Positions 1 through 7,262 of a DNA stretch of 50,006 nucleotides are shown here, in pieces (position 1 is the stretch's first letter; each line of letters starts with the position of its first letter). The translations under genes were made by a program, and so were the position numbers. The notes beneath the pieces were generated by a model. That model did no database searches. It was not told where the DNA came from and saw only the letters and a list, made by a program, of their open reading frames with translations. The DNA comes from an uncultured Amphritea sp. Its GTDB lineage: Bacteria; Pseudomonadota; Gammaproteobacteria; Pseudomonadales; Balneatricaceae. The stretch is from contig NZ_CAKZLP010000072.1 of the NCBI RefSeq assembly GCF_937127095.1, positions 1 to 50,006 on the forward strand. The letters run 5' to 3'.

Positions 1-534
1 TTCAAGCTCAGCGATGCGGGCGGCTTGCTGATTGATGTATTCACGCACCGGCTCTGCGCCGTTACATGGGCCTTTATAAAGGCCTATCAAGGTATATATC
101 TCATGTACGGTATCGCTATTGGATCGAGCTTCTTGTATCCATAGCTCTGATTGCTGCTGAAGATGTGAGCAATGCGTAATCAGTTCGCTAATCTGTTGGC
201 TTTTCTGTCGCTGTTGGCCTACCTCGCTCCAGCGGGTGTGATCGCTTATTCGGTTGCCGGTAAGCCCGCGCTGATATCCAATATTTAAAATCACCCAGCC
301 ATCATCAAGGCCATAGCCACCGAGTATGCCGTTAATCATGCACTCCATAGCTCGGTCGGTGTATTCAAGAGGCTTTCCTGCTGCCATCTCTTCGCCAGAG
401 TATTTTGTTTCTCTCAGTAGGCATGAGTCGCCCGGCTGAAAATCCCGATCATTTAGCCGGATTTCATAGCCTTTCTTTCCGTCCCAGGACAACTGGAATA
501 CGTCTGGATCTGTTTTAAGTTCGTGGTGTTTCAT
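1..534 (-). CDS. DUF3850-family protein, C-terminus beyond the window
   Basis: An open frame of 178 codons starts at ATG 534 and runs without a stop to the left edge. The N-terminus (KHHELK, then GKKGYEIRLNDRDFQPGDSCLLRE) matches what I remember of the DUF3850 fold, an ASCH/PUA-like RNA-binding domain common in phage early regions. The remaining ~110 residues are helical and Gln-rich and I do not recognise them, so this may be a two-part protein. It lies 16 bases downstream of the HNH gene on the same strand and is the last visible member of the leftward operon. The domain call rests on the first ~60 residues only; the function is unknown. Confidence 0.75.
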   Translation of the reverse strand, partial: MKHHELKTDPDVFQLSWDGKKGYEIRLNDRDFQPGDSCLLRETKYSGEEMAAGKPLEYTDRAMECMINGILGGYGLDDGWVILNIGYQRGLTGNRISDHTRWSEVGQQRQKSQQISELITHCSHLQQQSELWIQEARSNSDTVHEIYTLIGLYKGPCNGAEPVREYINQQAARIAELE

Positions 535-550
535 CACTATTCCCTCTGGG

Positions 551-1141
551 TTAGACGGCTGCTGTTGATTTAATTCTCAGCTGCGCGATAAGCTGTACGG
601 TTTCTTTCATATCAGCAGGCGCTTTGCCCAACCCCATCTTATTGATTACGCAATGCTCAGCTCTGGATATCATCATCAGGTTGTCTGGGTCACAGTTAAG
701 CCTATCTCCATCTTTGAAGATGATGATGCTGCCTTTTGGGATAGGTCCGTTAAGTTCCTCCCAGGCAATGCGGTGAACTTCAACGTAGTCGTCTTTGGTG
801 CTGCCTGTGTCGGTCACCTTGCGCTGGAGATAACCCTCTTTTGTTAGGCGCTCAGTGCCAATGGGTTTCCAGGTGTGTGGTTTCCGTCCTTTCTTAAAGC
901 TGCTGCTGTTCGGGCCTTTTGGTCTGGCGTTTGCTGCCGGGACATTCCCTTTCTTGAACTGTCCAGAGCGCCCTGTTTTCCATCCTTTACGCTTTCTCAG
1001 CGAATGAAGATTTACAGAGGTAACATCAGACCGGCTGAATGTTTTTATAAAAGTTTCATGCATGTCCGAGATTGTCATGGTGCGATTGTCACTAATCCAC
1101 TGGAGCTCTTCATCTGAGTATTTTATTGCCACACCTTTCAT
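551..1141 (-). CDS. HNH homing-type endonuclease with N-terminal helix-turn-helix
   Basis: This 196-residue protein has an N-terminal winged or helix-turn-helix segment (about residues 8-55, with YSDEELQWI and LRKRKGW) and a basic linker. Residues ~118-170 form an HNH nuclease core (VEVHRIAWEELNG, then FKDGDRLNCDPDNLMMIS), the typical HNH_3 pattern of phage endonucleases. It would nick or cut DNA, either as a selfish element or as a helper enzyme. Its ATG overlaps the stop of the upstream gene by four bases (ATGA), so it is translationally coupled. I infer that it belongs to the PL transcript. Confidence 0.85.
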   Translation of the reverse strand: MKGVAIKYSDEELQWISDNRTMTISDMHETFIKTFSRSDVTSVNLHSLRKRKGWKTGRSGQFKKGNVPAANARPKGPNSSSFKKGRKPHTWKPIGTERLTKEGYLQRKVTDTGSTKDDYVEVHRIAWEELNGPIPKGSIIIFKDGDRLNCDPDNLMMISRAEHCVINKMGLGKAPADMKETVQLIAQLRIKSTAAV

Positions 1142-1383
1142 GATTTTGATCCATTCGTTAGTAGGCTTGGCATATCTCCTGATTGCAGGCCCTGGTATTC
1201 AGCTTTCAGCTTTAGCGCTTCCAGTTGCAGGGTTGCATTACTGACAACCTCTTTAGCGACAGCGGTAATAGCGTTTGTTCTTCTGATCTCGCCATCTAAT
1301 GCTTCACCTTTGAGCGTTTCATCGCCCAGCCTTTCAAGCTGTGCAAATAGATGATCATTCAGATCTGATAATTTATTCTTCAT
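1138..1383 (-). CDS. small conserved helical early protein
   Basis: This 81-residue protein (NKLSDLNDHLFAQLERLGDE, then KGEALDGEIRRTNAITAVAKEV) is predicted all-helical. I recall similar short proteins beside HNH genes in enterobacterial and pseudomonad phages, but none with an assigned function to my knowledge. The gene is tightly packed: its start lies within the end of the tiny membrane-protein frame at 1373-1492 and its stop overlaps the HNH start. Function unknown. Confidence 0.75.
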   Translation of the reverse strand: MKNKLSDLNDHLFAQLERLGDETLKGEALDGEIRRTNAITAVAKEVVSNATLQLEALKLKAEYQGLQSGDMPSLLTNGSKS

Positions 1384-1492
1384 TTTCGTTCCTCAGTATC
1401 TTTTCCATTGCCCATAAACCCAGTCCGGCTACTGTCAGCATGAACGCGGATAGCAGCAGAAAGGCGGTGAGGGGATCAGTGTTTCCCAACAC
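1373..1492 (-). CDS. 39-residue single-pass membrane protein
   Basis: A GTG-started frame of 39 residues lies between the zinc-finger gene and the 81-residue gene, overlapping the first by 17 bases and the second by 11. It reads MLGNTDPLTAF, then a hydrophobic stretch (LLLSAFMLTVAGLGLWAM) and a charged tail (EKILRNENEE), which looks like one membrane helix. It fills the only gap in an otherwise continuous operon, which supports it. Against it, the start is GTG and the ribosome site is weak. Function unknown. Confidence 0.5.
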   Translation of the reverse strand: MLGNTDPLTAFLLLSAFMLTVAGLGLWAMEKILRNENEE

Positions 1493-1802
1493 GAAACTCG
1501 CGTACAAATGGCCCGATCTCGCCAAGGAAGTCGCGGTTACACCAGGCGCAGAACTGCTTAACTTCAGTTACAACCTGACTGAAGTACTTCTGCTTGCTTG
1601 GCTGATGCTCTTCGGAATCGCTAATATCGATATGACCGTAACCTTCACAGCGATCGCATTCTCTTTCATGGCCGCAGCAGTCACACTCATACTCGCCTTC
1701 GCCATGGCACTCAGGACAGTCAACTTCACGATCCTCTTCAGGCATGTTTTGAATGACTGCTAACTGCTCCTTTTTCCATTTCTCATAGGTGGCTACGATC
1801 AT
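1476..1802 (-). CDS. free-standing DnaJ-like zinc-finger protein
   Basis: The protein has 108 residues. Residues ~29-57 hold paired CxxCxGxG-type motifs (CPECHGEGEYECDCC, then CDRCEGYG), the pattern of the central cysteine-rich domain of DnaJ, which should bind zinc. A later FCAWCNRD adds another CxxC. There is no J-domain (no HPD), so this is not a chaperone by itself; phages use such small zinc proteins in many roles. The upstream GAGG is about nine bases from the ATG. The exact role is unknown. Confidence 0.8.
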   Translation of the reverse strand: MIVATYEKWKKEQLAVIQNMPEEDREVDCPECHGEGEYECDCCGHERECDRCEGYGHIDISDSEEHQPSKQKYFSQVVTEVKQFCAWCNRDFLGEIGPFVREFRVGKH

Positions 1803-1830
1803 TTCCCTGTCCTCTATACTGTTTTCTTAA

Positions 1831-2139
1831 TTACCGGTTAGCGTTTAGCTTCGCCGCTTCATTCGAAGTCATTGGCACTTTTAATAATTCGGCAACCTGT
1901 GACGCGTCACGAAACGATAGGTTGTGAATTAGCAGGGTGAGTAATTCAGCATCACTTTCCTTGCTATCATCAAATCCTTGCTCAGCCTTCAGCTTATCAA
2001 GGCAGCTACGAGTCCCTTTTAAGATCTCGAACTTGACTGTCTCTATACCAAGATCTGAGTAGCGGATAGCTTCCTGCTCGCGTTGCTTCTGCTTTCGTAG
2101 GCGATTAGCTTCGCGGATCTGTTCAGGTGTTTTGGCCAT
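1831..2139 (-). CDS. small basic helical protein of the leftward operon
   Basis: This 102-residue protein begins AKTPEQIREANRLRKQKQRE, a strongly basic helix, and continues with LDKLKAEQGFDDSKESDAELLTLLIHN, which resembles a short DNA-binding or regulatory helical domain. I chose ATG 2139 over a GTG one codon upstream because it overlaps the preceding stop as TGATG. A GTGACGCGTCAC palindrome lies inside it (1899-1910). I do not recognise the family. Confidence 0.7.
   Translation of the reverse strand: MAKTPEQIREANRLRKQKQREQEAIRYSDLGIETVKFEILKGTRSCLDKLKAEQGFDDSKESDAELLTLLIHNLSFRDASQVAELLKVPMTSNEAAKLNANR
1899..1910. repeat. GTGACNNGTCAC palindrome, copy 1
   Basis: The sequence is GTGACGCGTCAC, a perfect 12-base palindrome inside the coding region of the 102-residue protein. 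It is one of four copies of GTGACNNGTCAC in the window. Confidence 0.6.
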
Positions 2140-3056
2140 CACGCAGCACCTTGGAAGTCGAGATTTTTGGCGGCATCCATGTTTTTCAGGATTGTTCGAT
2201 CTGCCAGTTCTTTCATTTCAGCAGGAACAGGGCGGGCTTTTACAACACCGTCACGGGTAACCGGGCGGACAACGTCTGTTTTGGTGTCGACGATGTACAC
2301 CAGATCAAAGCGCTTACCGTCACTGCACAGCTGCCAGTCGCCCCGGGTTTCCAGAACGTCGGTGACGTTGCCGCTGATGACATCTTCATGAAGCTGGCTG
2401 AATGTCTTCTCGAAGGCTTCTTTTTGCTTCTGAGTGGTGACCAGTTTCTTTTCTACGGAAGCGAGATCTTTCTTCGCTGCGGCCAGCTGCTTTTTAAGCA
2501 GCGTGTTGGCATCGTTCAGCTCGCCGTTCTTTTTCTGCAACTCTTTGTTTTTCTTCGCCAGCCGCTCAGGGTTCAGCGCGGTGAGCGCCTTCAGCTTCGC
2601 CTGCTTGTCAGCAATAACCAGCAGGTCGTTGTCCAGCTGGCGGGTTGCGTTTTCAAGCTCAGACGAAAGATTGTCGCGCTGTGATGCGGCTATTCTTGCG
2701 GCGTCCAATGCTTTCTCAAGCGTCTCGGCCAGGTAGGTTTTTTCTGATTCTGCCTTTTGAGCCATCTCTGCCAGATCGATCATTTCTGATTGCAGATTTT
2801 GAATCAGAGACTGCATTTCCGGCACTCGCTGAAGAATGTCGATAACGTGGCCAATAGGATCGATGACAACGCCTTCTTTCTTTTTGATGGCGCTGATTTC
2901 GTCTACGTGCGATAGCTGCTGATCTTTCAGCTGCTGCTGAAGCGCTTTAGCTTTGGCCAGCGCTTCATCGCGCTCAGCCCGCGCCTGATTAATCTCGAAG
3001 TTTTCAAGAGCGTCCAGGTTGAATTCAGGCTCTTTATTGAGTGATAGCGTGTTCAT
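2139..3056 (-). CDS. long coiled-coil early protein
   Basis: Most of this 305-residue protein (about residues 20-225) is charged heptad-type sequence rich in Ala, Lys, Glu and Gln, indicating a long coiled coil. Residues ~230-290 form a compact, likely globular end (GDWQLCSDGKRFDLVYIVDT, then RPVTRDGVVKARPVPAEMKE). It lies just downstream of the recombination genes, so it may be a structural partner in the recombination or DNA-handling complex; that is inference from position. The family is not recognised. Confidence 0.75.
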   Translation of the reverse strand: MNTLSLNKEPEFNLDALENFEINQARAERDEALAKAKALQQQLKDQQLSHVDEISAIKKKEGVVIDPIGHVIDILQRVPEMQSLIQNLQSEMIDLAEMAQKAESEKTYLAETLEKALDAARIAASQRDNLSSELENATRQLDNDLLVIADKQAKLKALTALNPERLAKKNKELQKKNGELNDANTLLKKQLAAAKKDLASVEKKLVTTQKQKEAFEKTFSQLHEDVISGNVTDVLETRGDWQLCSDGKRFDLVYIVDTKTDVVRPVTRDGVVKARPVPAEMKELADRTILKNMDAAKNLDFQGAA

Positions 3057-3065
3057 AGCTGGCCC

Positions 3066-3641
3066 TTATGCTGCTTTCTGTGAATCGAGAATGGCCCAGT
3101 AAACTTCCATGCAGGCCTTGGCATCAGCCAGCGCTGCATGTGCGTCCTGTAGCTCTTTACCGGTGTAGTGGGCATAGCATTCAGTTAGGGTGTGACCAGA
3201 CTTTCCGCCCATCTGCTTTCTGGCGTTCATTAGCGTGCAGTAATAGCGTTCGCGATCTTTCCACTCTTCATCAGAGACTAGATCAGGAAGGAAGCGCTTC
3301 AGGCCGATACGGATGATGCGGTTATCAAACGTTGTGTTGTGGGCTACCCGCAAATTTGCTTTTGAATAAAGGCTCATAAACTTCTGCAGGGCATCAGCTT
3401 CTGGAATGCCTTTTTCTAAAGCGATCTCTGTCGTAATGCCGTGGATATCAGAAACTTCTTCAGGGATGGTCCAACCATCGGGCTTAATGATGACGTCCAG
3501 AACCTCAATGATCTCGCGGGTATCTTCATCAGCCAGGACTGCACCGATCTGCACGGCATGAGGCTGGCATTCGCTATCAGATGGCTCTTTCCAGTTAGGA
3601 AGCCCCGTTGTTTCAGTGTCAAAAAATAAGATAGGTTTCAT
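3066..3641 (-). CDS. DnaQ-like 3'-5' exonuclease (DEDDh)
   Basis: This 191-residue protein carries the full DEDDh exonuclease signature: D8 and E10 in FFDTETTG, the SDIHGIT motif near 64-70, D106 in HNTTFDNRI, and H168/D173 in DAHAALADAKA. It should remove nucleotides from 3' ends of DNA or RNA, like ExoX or RNase T. An AAGGA ribosome site sits seven bases before the ATG. It is next to the YqaJ exonuclease and Bet genes, suggesting a joint role in end processing for recombination or replication. Confidence 0.9.
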   Translation of the reverse strand: MKPILFFDTETTGLPNWKEPSDSECQPHAVQIGAVLADEDTREIIEVLDVIIKPDGWTIPEEVSDIHGITTEIALEKGIPEADALQKFMSLYSKANLRVAHNTTFDNRIIRIGLKRFLPDLVSDEEWKDRERYYCTLMNARKQMGGKSGHTLTECYAHYTGKELQDAHAALADAKACMEVYWAILDSQKAA

Positions 3642-3651
3642 GGTGTTATCC

Positions 3652-5361
3652 TTAGGCTGCTTTTGTCATTTCAATGGCTTGGTCATACCCGTCCCAGCTA
3701 TCAACGCCAGCAGCCATTAGTGCTGCGAGTAGGGCGCTGTCTGCTTTGAGTTGCCGGTATTCCTCTGGAGTGATTTCAACCATTTCAACAGGGCGAAGCA
3801 GGGGCGCTTCAGTTGCTACATGCTTACGACCTGTGGGTTCTTTGAAGCGGGGCTCAGTTGTTGGTTGATGCTGTTCTTGCGCTGACGCAGCGGAGCCGCG
3901 CTCACTGACTGCTTCCTGCTCTGTTTTTTTAGGAGTGGCCTGCTGCTCTGCAAGAATGCGCTGCTCTTCCTGTTGGCGTATCTTCTCGCGCTCAGCATTA
4001 AGCTTGGCCTGCTGTTCGCGCTCAAGTCGTTCACGCATCTGAGCTTCTTCGCGCTCACGGCGCTCTACTTCAGATTTTTCATGATCGGCAATGCGGGATT
4101 TTACGATCAGTTCAAAATGGTCATTATGCTGCGCGATAATCACCTGCAGGTCGTTAAACAGGAAGCGGTGATTGCTTGCTAGATTATCCAGTGTGCGGAG
4201 ATTGTCGGCAGCATTGTCTGCCCAGGCATTAGCCTCAATTTTAGCGCTTGCCAGGGTATCATCAGCGGCAGATTGCAGGCTGCTGATAGTGCGCTTACCC
4301 TTCATAGCGCCAGCAAAATCAACTTGTATTAAGGGCATGTAAACAACAGCCAGTCTGGCGCTAAGCTTGGTGATGTGATCGGTCAGAGCTTGCTTGGCAG
4401 ACTGAAGGATCTCCAGCTTACGGGCCTCTTTTTCAGATTTAACCAGCTTTTCTGCGCTCAGCCGGTTGTCCCTTGCCAGTTTGTGCAGCAGGTCTTTAGT
4501 TCGCTTTAGTTGATCGACGGTAGCGACTTGTCCAAGCAGTTGCGCTTCAGCCGCATCAAGAGCGCCTTCCGCTTTTTTCAGCGTCTTAATCTGGCTTTCA
4601 AGATCTGCAAAGTCTTGGTCTGTCTGCGGCTTGACGATCAGCCTGTTTTCAATGAAGTCACGGAGCGCTACTTCAAATGTGTTAAAGTTGTCAGTGATGG
4701 CAAGCTCGCCGGACACCTGCACCGATACAGCAGGAAGATCGAGCACCGGGGCCGCTGTGGGGGCGACTTTGGCTTCTGTGTGCTCATAGTTGGCGAGATC
4801 TTCAGCGAATTGAGCCCATCCTGATATCAGCTTCTTAAAATCTTCATGAGAAGGCGTTACCCAAATGTGACGAGTATTTTCTTCAGTACCATCAGTAACC
4901 ATGTATAGGCATTTAGCTGCATCACTAACCATAACTTGCTGAACAACCTGCCAGAAATCACACTTTGGAACCTGCCCCGCATCAAGATCATTGGCTTTAT
5001 CTGCGTTGTATTGCTTACATTCCCAGCATATATTCCCCATCATCGTTAGTCCGTCGAAGGAAGCTAAATACTCAGCATCAAATCCTTCAGATAATCCTGT
5101 TACCGGGTATAGCTCCTCACCAATAATTGATTCAGCGATAGGCCTGGCCTTTGATTCAACGTTATGGCCTTTATCTAAAATATTTTTTTGCACCCACTCA
5201 CTAAACTCTTTTTCTGTACCGGTAGCTTTCATTTTCAGAAGATCATTCCGAGACACGTTTTCAGAGCAAGACATCATGATGCTTGCTTCAGAAGCGGTGA
5301 AATACTTAGATCTAACCGCCTTCCATTCATCGCTACCCTGTACGAGATTTAAAATTTTCAT
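3652..5361 (-). CDS. YqaJ-type 5'-3' exonuclease fused to a long helical C-terminal region
   Basis: Residues 1-190 match the YqaJ/lambda-Exo recombinase nuclease: the start LVQGSDEWKAVRSKYFTASE, metal-binding D103 (SFDGL), and E114/K116 (WECKQ), followed by a Gln-containing helix (FWQVVQQ). The enzyme should resect double-strand ends to give 3' tails for Bet. At 569 residues it is about 2.5 times the length of lambda Exo. Residues ~230-470 are helical, 425-480 are an Arg/Glu/Gln coiled coil, and the tail is low-complexity. Its ATG overlaps the Bet stop (ATGA), fitting a synaptase-exonuclease pair. Confidence 0.88.
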   Translation of the reverse strand: MKILNLVQGSDEWKAVRSKYFTASEASIMMSCSENVSRNDLLKMKATGTEKEFSEWVQKNILDKGHNVESKARPIAESIIGEELYPVTGLSEGFDAEYLASFDGLTMMGNICWECKQYNADKANDLDAGQVPKCDFWQVVQQVMVSDAAKCLYMVTDGTEENTRHIWVTPSHEDFKKLISGWAQFAEDLANYEHTEAKVAPTAAPVLDLPAVSVQVSGELAITDNFNTFEVALRDFIENRLIVKPQTDQDFADLESQIKTLKKAEGALDAAEAQLLGQVATVDQLKRTKDLLHKLARDNRLSAEKLVKSEKEARKLEILQSAKQALTDHITKLSARLAVVYMPLIQVDFAGAMKGKRTISSLQSAADDTLASAKIEANAWADNAADNLRTLDNLASNHRFLFNDLQVIIAQHNDHFELIVKSRIADHEKSEVERREREEAQMRERLEREQQAKLNAEREKIRQQEEQRILAEQQATPKKTEQEAVSERGSAASAQEQHQPTTEPRFKEPTGRKHVATEAPLLRPVEMVEITPEEYRQLKADSALLAALMAAGVDSWDGYDQAIEMTKAA

Positions 5362-6113
5362 GCTGCCACCTGCTTGATTAGATTTTGTTGTTCTTCAGTC
5401 AACTGCGCCTTACTGCTGACCATTGCGATAATCTGCTCTGGGGTGCGCTTTCCTGCTTCAATAGCGCCCTTCCATGTTGGGAAGTTCGCGTCAAACTCTG
5501 CGCTTGGATAGCTGGAGATAGCGGGACGACCCGGGGTAATGTCTTTTTCGGTGCTGGTGACGGATACAATACGGTCCGCCTCATCTGGATCGACTATTCC
5601 GGACAAGCCGAACGCATATCGCGATGCCTGAATAGTGGCTTTATGGCGCAGCATACGGGCTGGCCATTTCTTCCATGGCTCTGATACCCCGGCGCACTCG
5701 CTAAGGTATTCGGTAACTTCAACCGGGCGCTGGCGGTCTTTTCGGTAAATACGACAGGTAATAGCAGATAGCTTTCCGTCAGCATCAAGGGAGTCTTCAA
5801 ACTCCATACCATCGAACTGTGAATTGCTATTGATGATTTTTAACCAGCCATCGATTGAGACGATTGGCTGAATGGCGCCGCGATTGGCAAAGGCATAAAT
5901 CTCTTTGGTCAGCGGGTTGAGCTGATATTCATTAGCGATCGCTAGAAATGTGACAAACTCTTCATTGGTAACCTGGTCGCCTTTATTCTTGGCCTTCATC
6001 AGCGTATTCATGACGATACCCTGCATTTCGGCGGCATCAATATTCAAGCGAGAAGCGAGGCTTGATAGCGCTGCTGGCGGCTGATAGGTCTGTGCTACTT
6101 GTTGCTGACTCAT
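5358..6113 (-). CDS. bet: Bet/RecT-family single-strand annealing protein
   Basis: The protein has 251 residues. Residues ~45-190 follow lambda Bet closely: IANEYQLNPLTKEIYAF, VSIDGWLKIIN, QFDGMEFED, CRIYRKDR, then WPARMLRHKATIQASRYAFG and DPDEADRI. It should coat single-stranded tails made by the neighbouring exonuclease and anneal complementary strands, giving RecA-independent recombination. An AAGGA ribosome site precedes the ATG. Use of the symbol rests on sequence resemblance plus the adjacent exonuclease. Confidence 0.93.
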   Translation of the reverse strand: MSQQQVAQTYQPPAALSSLASRLNIDAAEMQGIVMNTLMKAKNKGDQVTNEEFVTFLAIANEYQLNPLTKEIYAFANRGAIQPIVSIDGWLKIINSNSQFDGMEFEDSLDADGKLSAITCRIYRKDRQRPVEVTEYLSECAGVSEPWKKWPARMLRHKATIQASRYAFGLSGIVDPDEADRIVSVTSTEKDITPGRPAISSYPSAEFDANFPTWKGAIEAGKRTPEQIIAMVSSKAQLTEEQQNLIKQVAA

Positions 6114-6118
6114 ATCCT

Positions 6119-6220
6119 TTATCCCTTCGACTGTTTCTTGGCTGGCAAGCTCATAGCGAACTCAGCCTGCTGATTCTGTTTTTTGCGCTTGTTTTCGCGC
6201 TGCTTGTCTCGATTCTTCAT
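6119..6220 (-). CDS. 33-residue basic peptide (tentative)
   Basis: A 33-codon ATG frame (KNRDKQRENKRKKQNQQAEF, then a short tail) sits in the gap between the 131-residue gene and bet, on the same strand. It is extremely Lys/Arg/Gln-rich. No good ribosome site precedes it, so it would depend on coupling to the upstream gene, whose stop is five bases away. It may be a tiny nucleic-acid-binding protein, or just a leader into bet. Confidence 0.4.
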   Translation of the reverse strand: MKNRDKQRENKRKKQNQQAEFAMSLPAKKQSKG

Positions 6221-6225
6221 GGTGG

Positions 6226-6621
6226 TTAAGCTGCTTCATCCGCTGACTGGTCTTCGATTGATTGGCAGATCTCGTCATAGCTGTCAGCGATGAGAATGGC
6301 TGCTGCAGTTCGCAAATTTGCCAAGTGGCAGGCCTGCATTTCTGCCCGTAAATAATCATCTTTCTCGAAGCTTGAGCGCATGTATTTAGCTAGATCCTCG
6401 ATGAAGTACCGGAGATCACCTTCGGCGCTCATTTCGATTGCTTTGGTGACAACTTCTTCCATATCGATGCTTTTCAGATTGCCGAAAGAAAGCGTAAGTC
6501 CTTCGCGAACCACTTCCTTTGCCAGTTCTTCGATATGAGACTGACGCTTATCAGCGGCATCCTGCGCATCAAGTAAACGCGCCTCTGCAAACACTGCGGC
6601 CTGATTTAGTTTTGAGTTCAT
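6226..6621 (-). CDS. helical early protein after PL
   Basis: The frame opens further upstream, but the start at 6621 (MNSKLNQAAVFAEARLLD) is preferred: AAGGAG lies just before it and the longer version overlaps the stop of the upstream membrane gene. The resulting 131-residue acidic helical protein ends DEICQSIEDQSADEAA. It is the second gene after PL. I do not recognise the family. Confidence 0.7.
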   Translation of the reverse strand: MNSKLNQAAVFAEARLLDAQDAADKRQSHIEELAKEVVREGLTLSFGNLKSIDMEEVVTKAIEMSAEGDLRYFIEDLAKYMRSSFEKDDYLRAEMQACHLANLRTAAAILIADSYDEICQSIEDQSADEAA

Positions 6622-6631
6622 AGCGTTCTCC

Positions 6632-6802
6632 TTACCACTCTTCACGAAGTTCTTTTGTTGCTTTGGCGACACCTTCACCGGTCACCAGCCCTTTAATCGC
6701 GCAGCCCAACAGCATGACTCCGTAACCAGCAGCAAATGGCGCCAGAATGGAGAGAATGCAAGCTGAGAGGTAGAGCGCGAGGAGTTCTGTTTCGTTGATC
6801 AT
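6632..6802 (-). CDS. 56-residue membrane protein, first gene of the PL transcript
   Basis: An ATG at 6802, about 32 bases downstream of the predicted PL start site, opens a 56-codon frame: INETELLALYLSACILSILA, then PFAAGYGVMLLGCAIKGLV and a charged end (KATKELREEW). Two hydrophobic segments indicate a small inner-membrane protein. Its position as the first leftward gene is that of N or kil-type genes in lambdoids, but it does not look like the basic N protein. A host-directed membrane role is possible; this is inference from position. Confidence 0.65.
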   Translation of the reverse strand: MINETELLALYLSACILSILAPFAAGYGVMLLGCAIKGLVTGEGVAKATKELREEW

Positions 6803-6814
6803 GGTGAGGGCCTT

Positions 6815-6832
6815 TTGTTAGTAAACTAGCAT
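6815..6832. promoter_or_regulatory. left operator, promoter-distal copy
   Basis: TTGTTAGTAAACTAGCAT matches the reverse complement of the PR operator (8781-8798) except at the outer base and the two central bases. It lies just downstream of the predicted PL start point, where bound repressor would block transcription. Confidence 0.7.
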
Positions 6833-6840
6833 TTGAGGTA

Positions 6841-6869
6841 ATGTTAGTTCGCTAACAATTGTTAGTCAA
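6841..6869 (-). promoter_or_regulatory. PL promoter with overlapping operator
   Basis: Reading leftward, TTGACT (6864-6869) is followed 17 bases later by TAACAT (6841-6846), a strong sigma70-type promoter; PR uses the same -10 hexamer. A near-perfect operator, ATGTTAGTTCGCTAACAA (6841-6858), covers the -10 and half the spacer. It should drive the operon from 6802 leftward and be silenced by CI in the lysogen. Confidence 0.8.
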
Positions 6870-6900
6870 GGCTTGCGAGGAAGAAATTTTAGATAATAAA

Positions 6901-6921
6901 AAACCCGCACAGGGCGGGTTT
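6901..6921 (-). terminator. rho-independent terminator after the secreted-protein gene
   Basis: AAACCCGC and GCGGGTTT form an eight-pair stem with a five-base loop. On the minus strand it is followed by a run of T. It would stop cI-operon transcription before the PL region. Confidence 0.85.
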
Positions 6922-6942
6922 AATGTGGATGTTTCGTAGGAT

Positions 6943-7125
6943 TTAAGGGCAGCCGCGCCAATGACCCTGGACGTATGTTCCGTCTTGTCGGTAATAGCCA
7001 TTGATCCACTGACAAGCAGCATCTGCATGTTGCGGAATCATTTGTCGGTGAGGCGTTTCAGCATTGCCGCTTAAAGGCAGGGCAAATGTGATTGCCGTGG
7101 CGAGTATTAGAAGTGTTTTTTTCAT
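6943..7125 (-). CDS. small secreted protein, probable lysogenic cargo
   Basis: The 60-residue product begins with a classic Sec signal peptide (MKKTLLILATAITFALPLSG, then NA), leaving a mature peptide of about 38 residues with two cysteines and a WINGYYRQDGTYVQGHWRGC motif. Short proteins with a Tyr/Gly/His pattern of this kind are found in proteobacterial periplasms, but I know of no defined role. It lies between two terminators downstream of cI, so it is probably expressed from the prophage. A disulfide between the two Cys is likely. A function in the host envelope is inference. Confidence 0.75.
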   Translation of the reverse strand: MKKTLLILATAITFALPLSGNAETPHRQMIPQHADAACQWINGYYRQDGTYVQGHWRGCP

Positions 7126-7176
7126 CGTTTTCTCCTTGGTTTGAGTTCCACCCGACTTCCTACTGGGTAGATTAAA

Positions 7177-7198
7177 AACCCCGCGCGAGGCTGGGGTT
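7177..7198 (-). terminator. terminator between the two cargo genes
   Basis: AACCCC and GGGGTT form a stem around a GC-rich loop, with T-runs on both sides, so it could act in both directions. On the minus strand it follows the gene at 7263-8030. Confidence 0.7.
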
Positions 7199-7262
7199 AG
7201 CTAGTTTTTTTTCATCCACCAGTTGCTGGTTTCAGTGATCAGTGACCGAGAGTCCGGGGCCT

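Noticed and set aside
1899..1910. GTGACNNGTCAC sites as CRP operators
   Set aside because: CRP needs TGTGA and TCACA separated by six bases; here the half-sites are too close.
2127..2845. Plus-strand open frames opposite the coiled-coil gene
   Set aside because: They are Phe/Ser/Leu-rich shadows of Ala/Lys/Glu-rich coding sequence, with no ribosome site or context.
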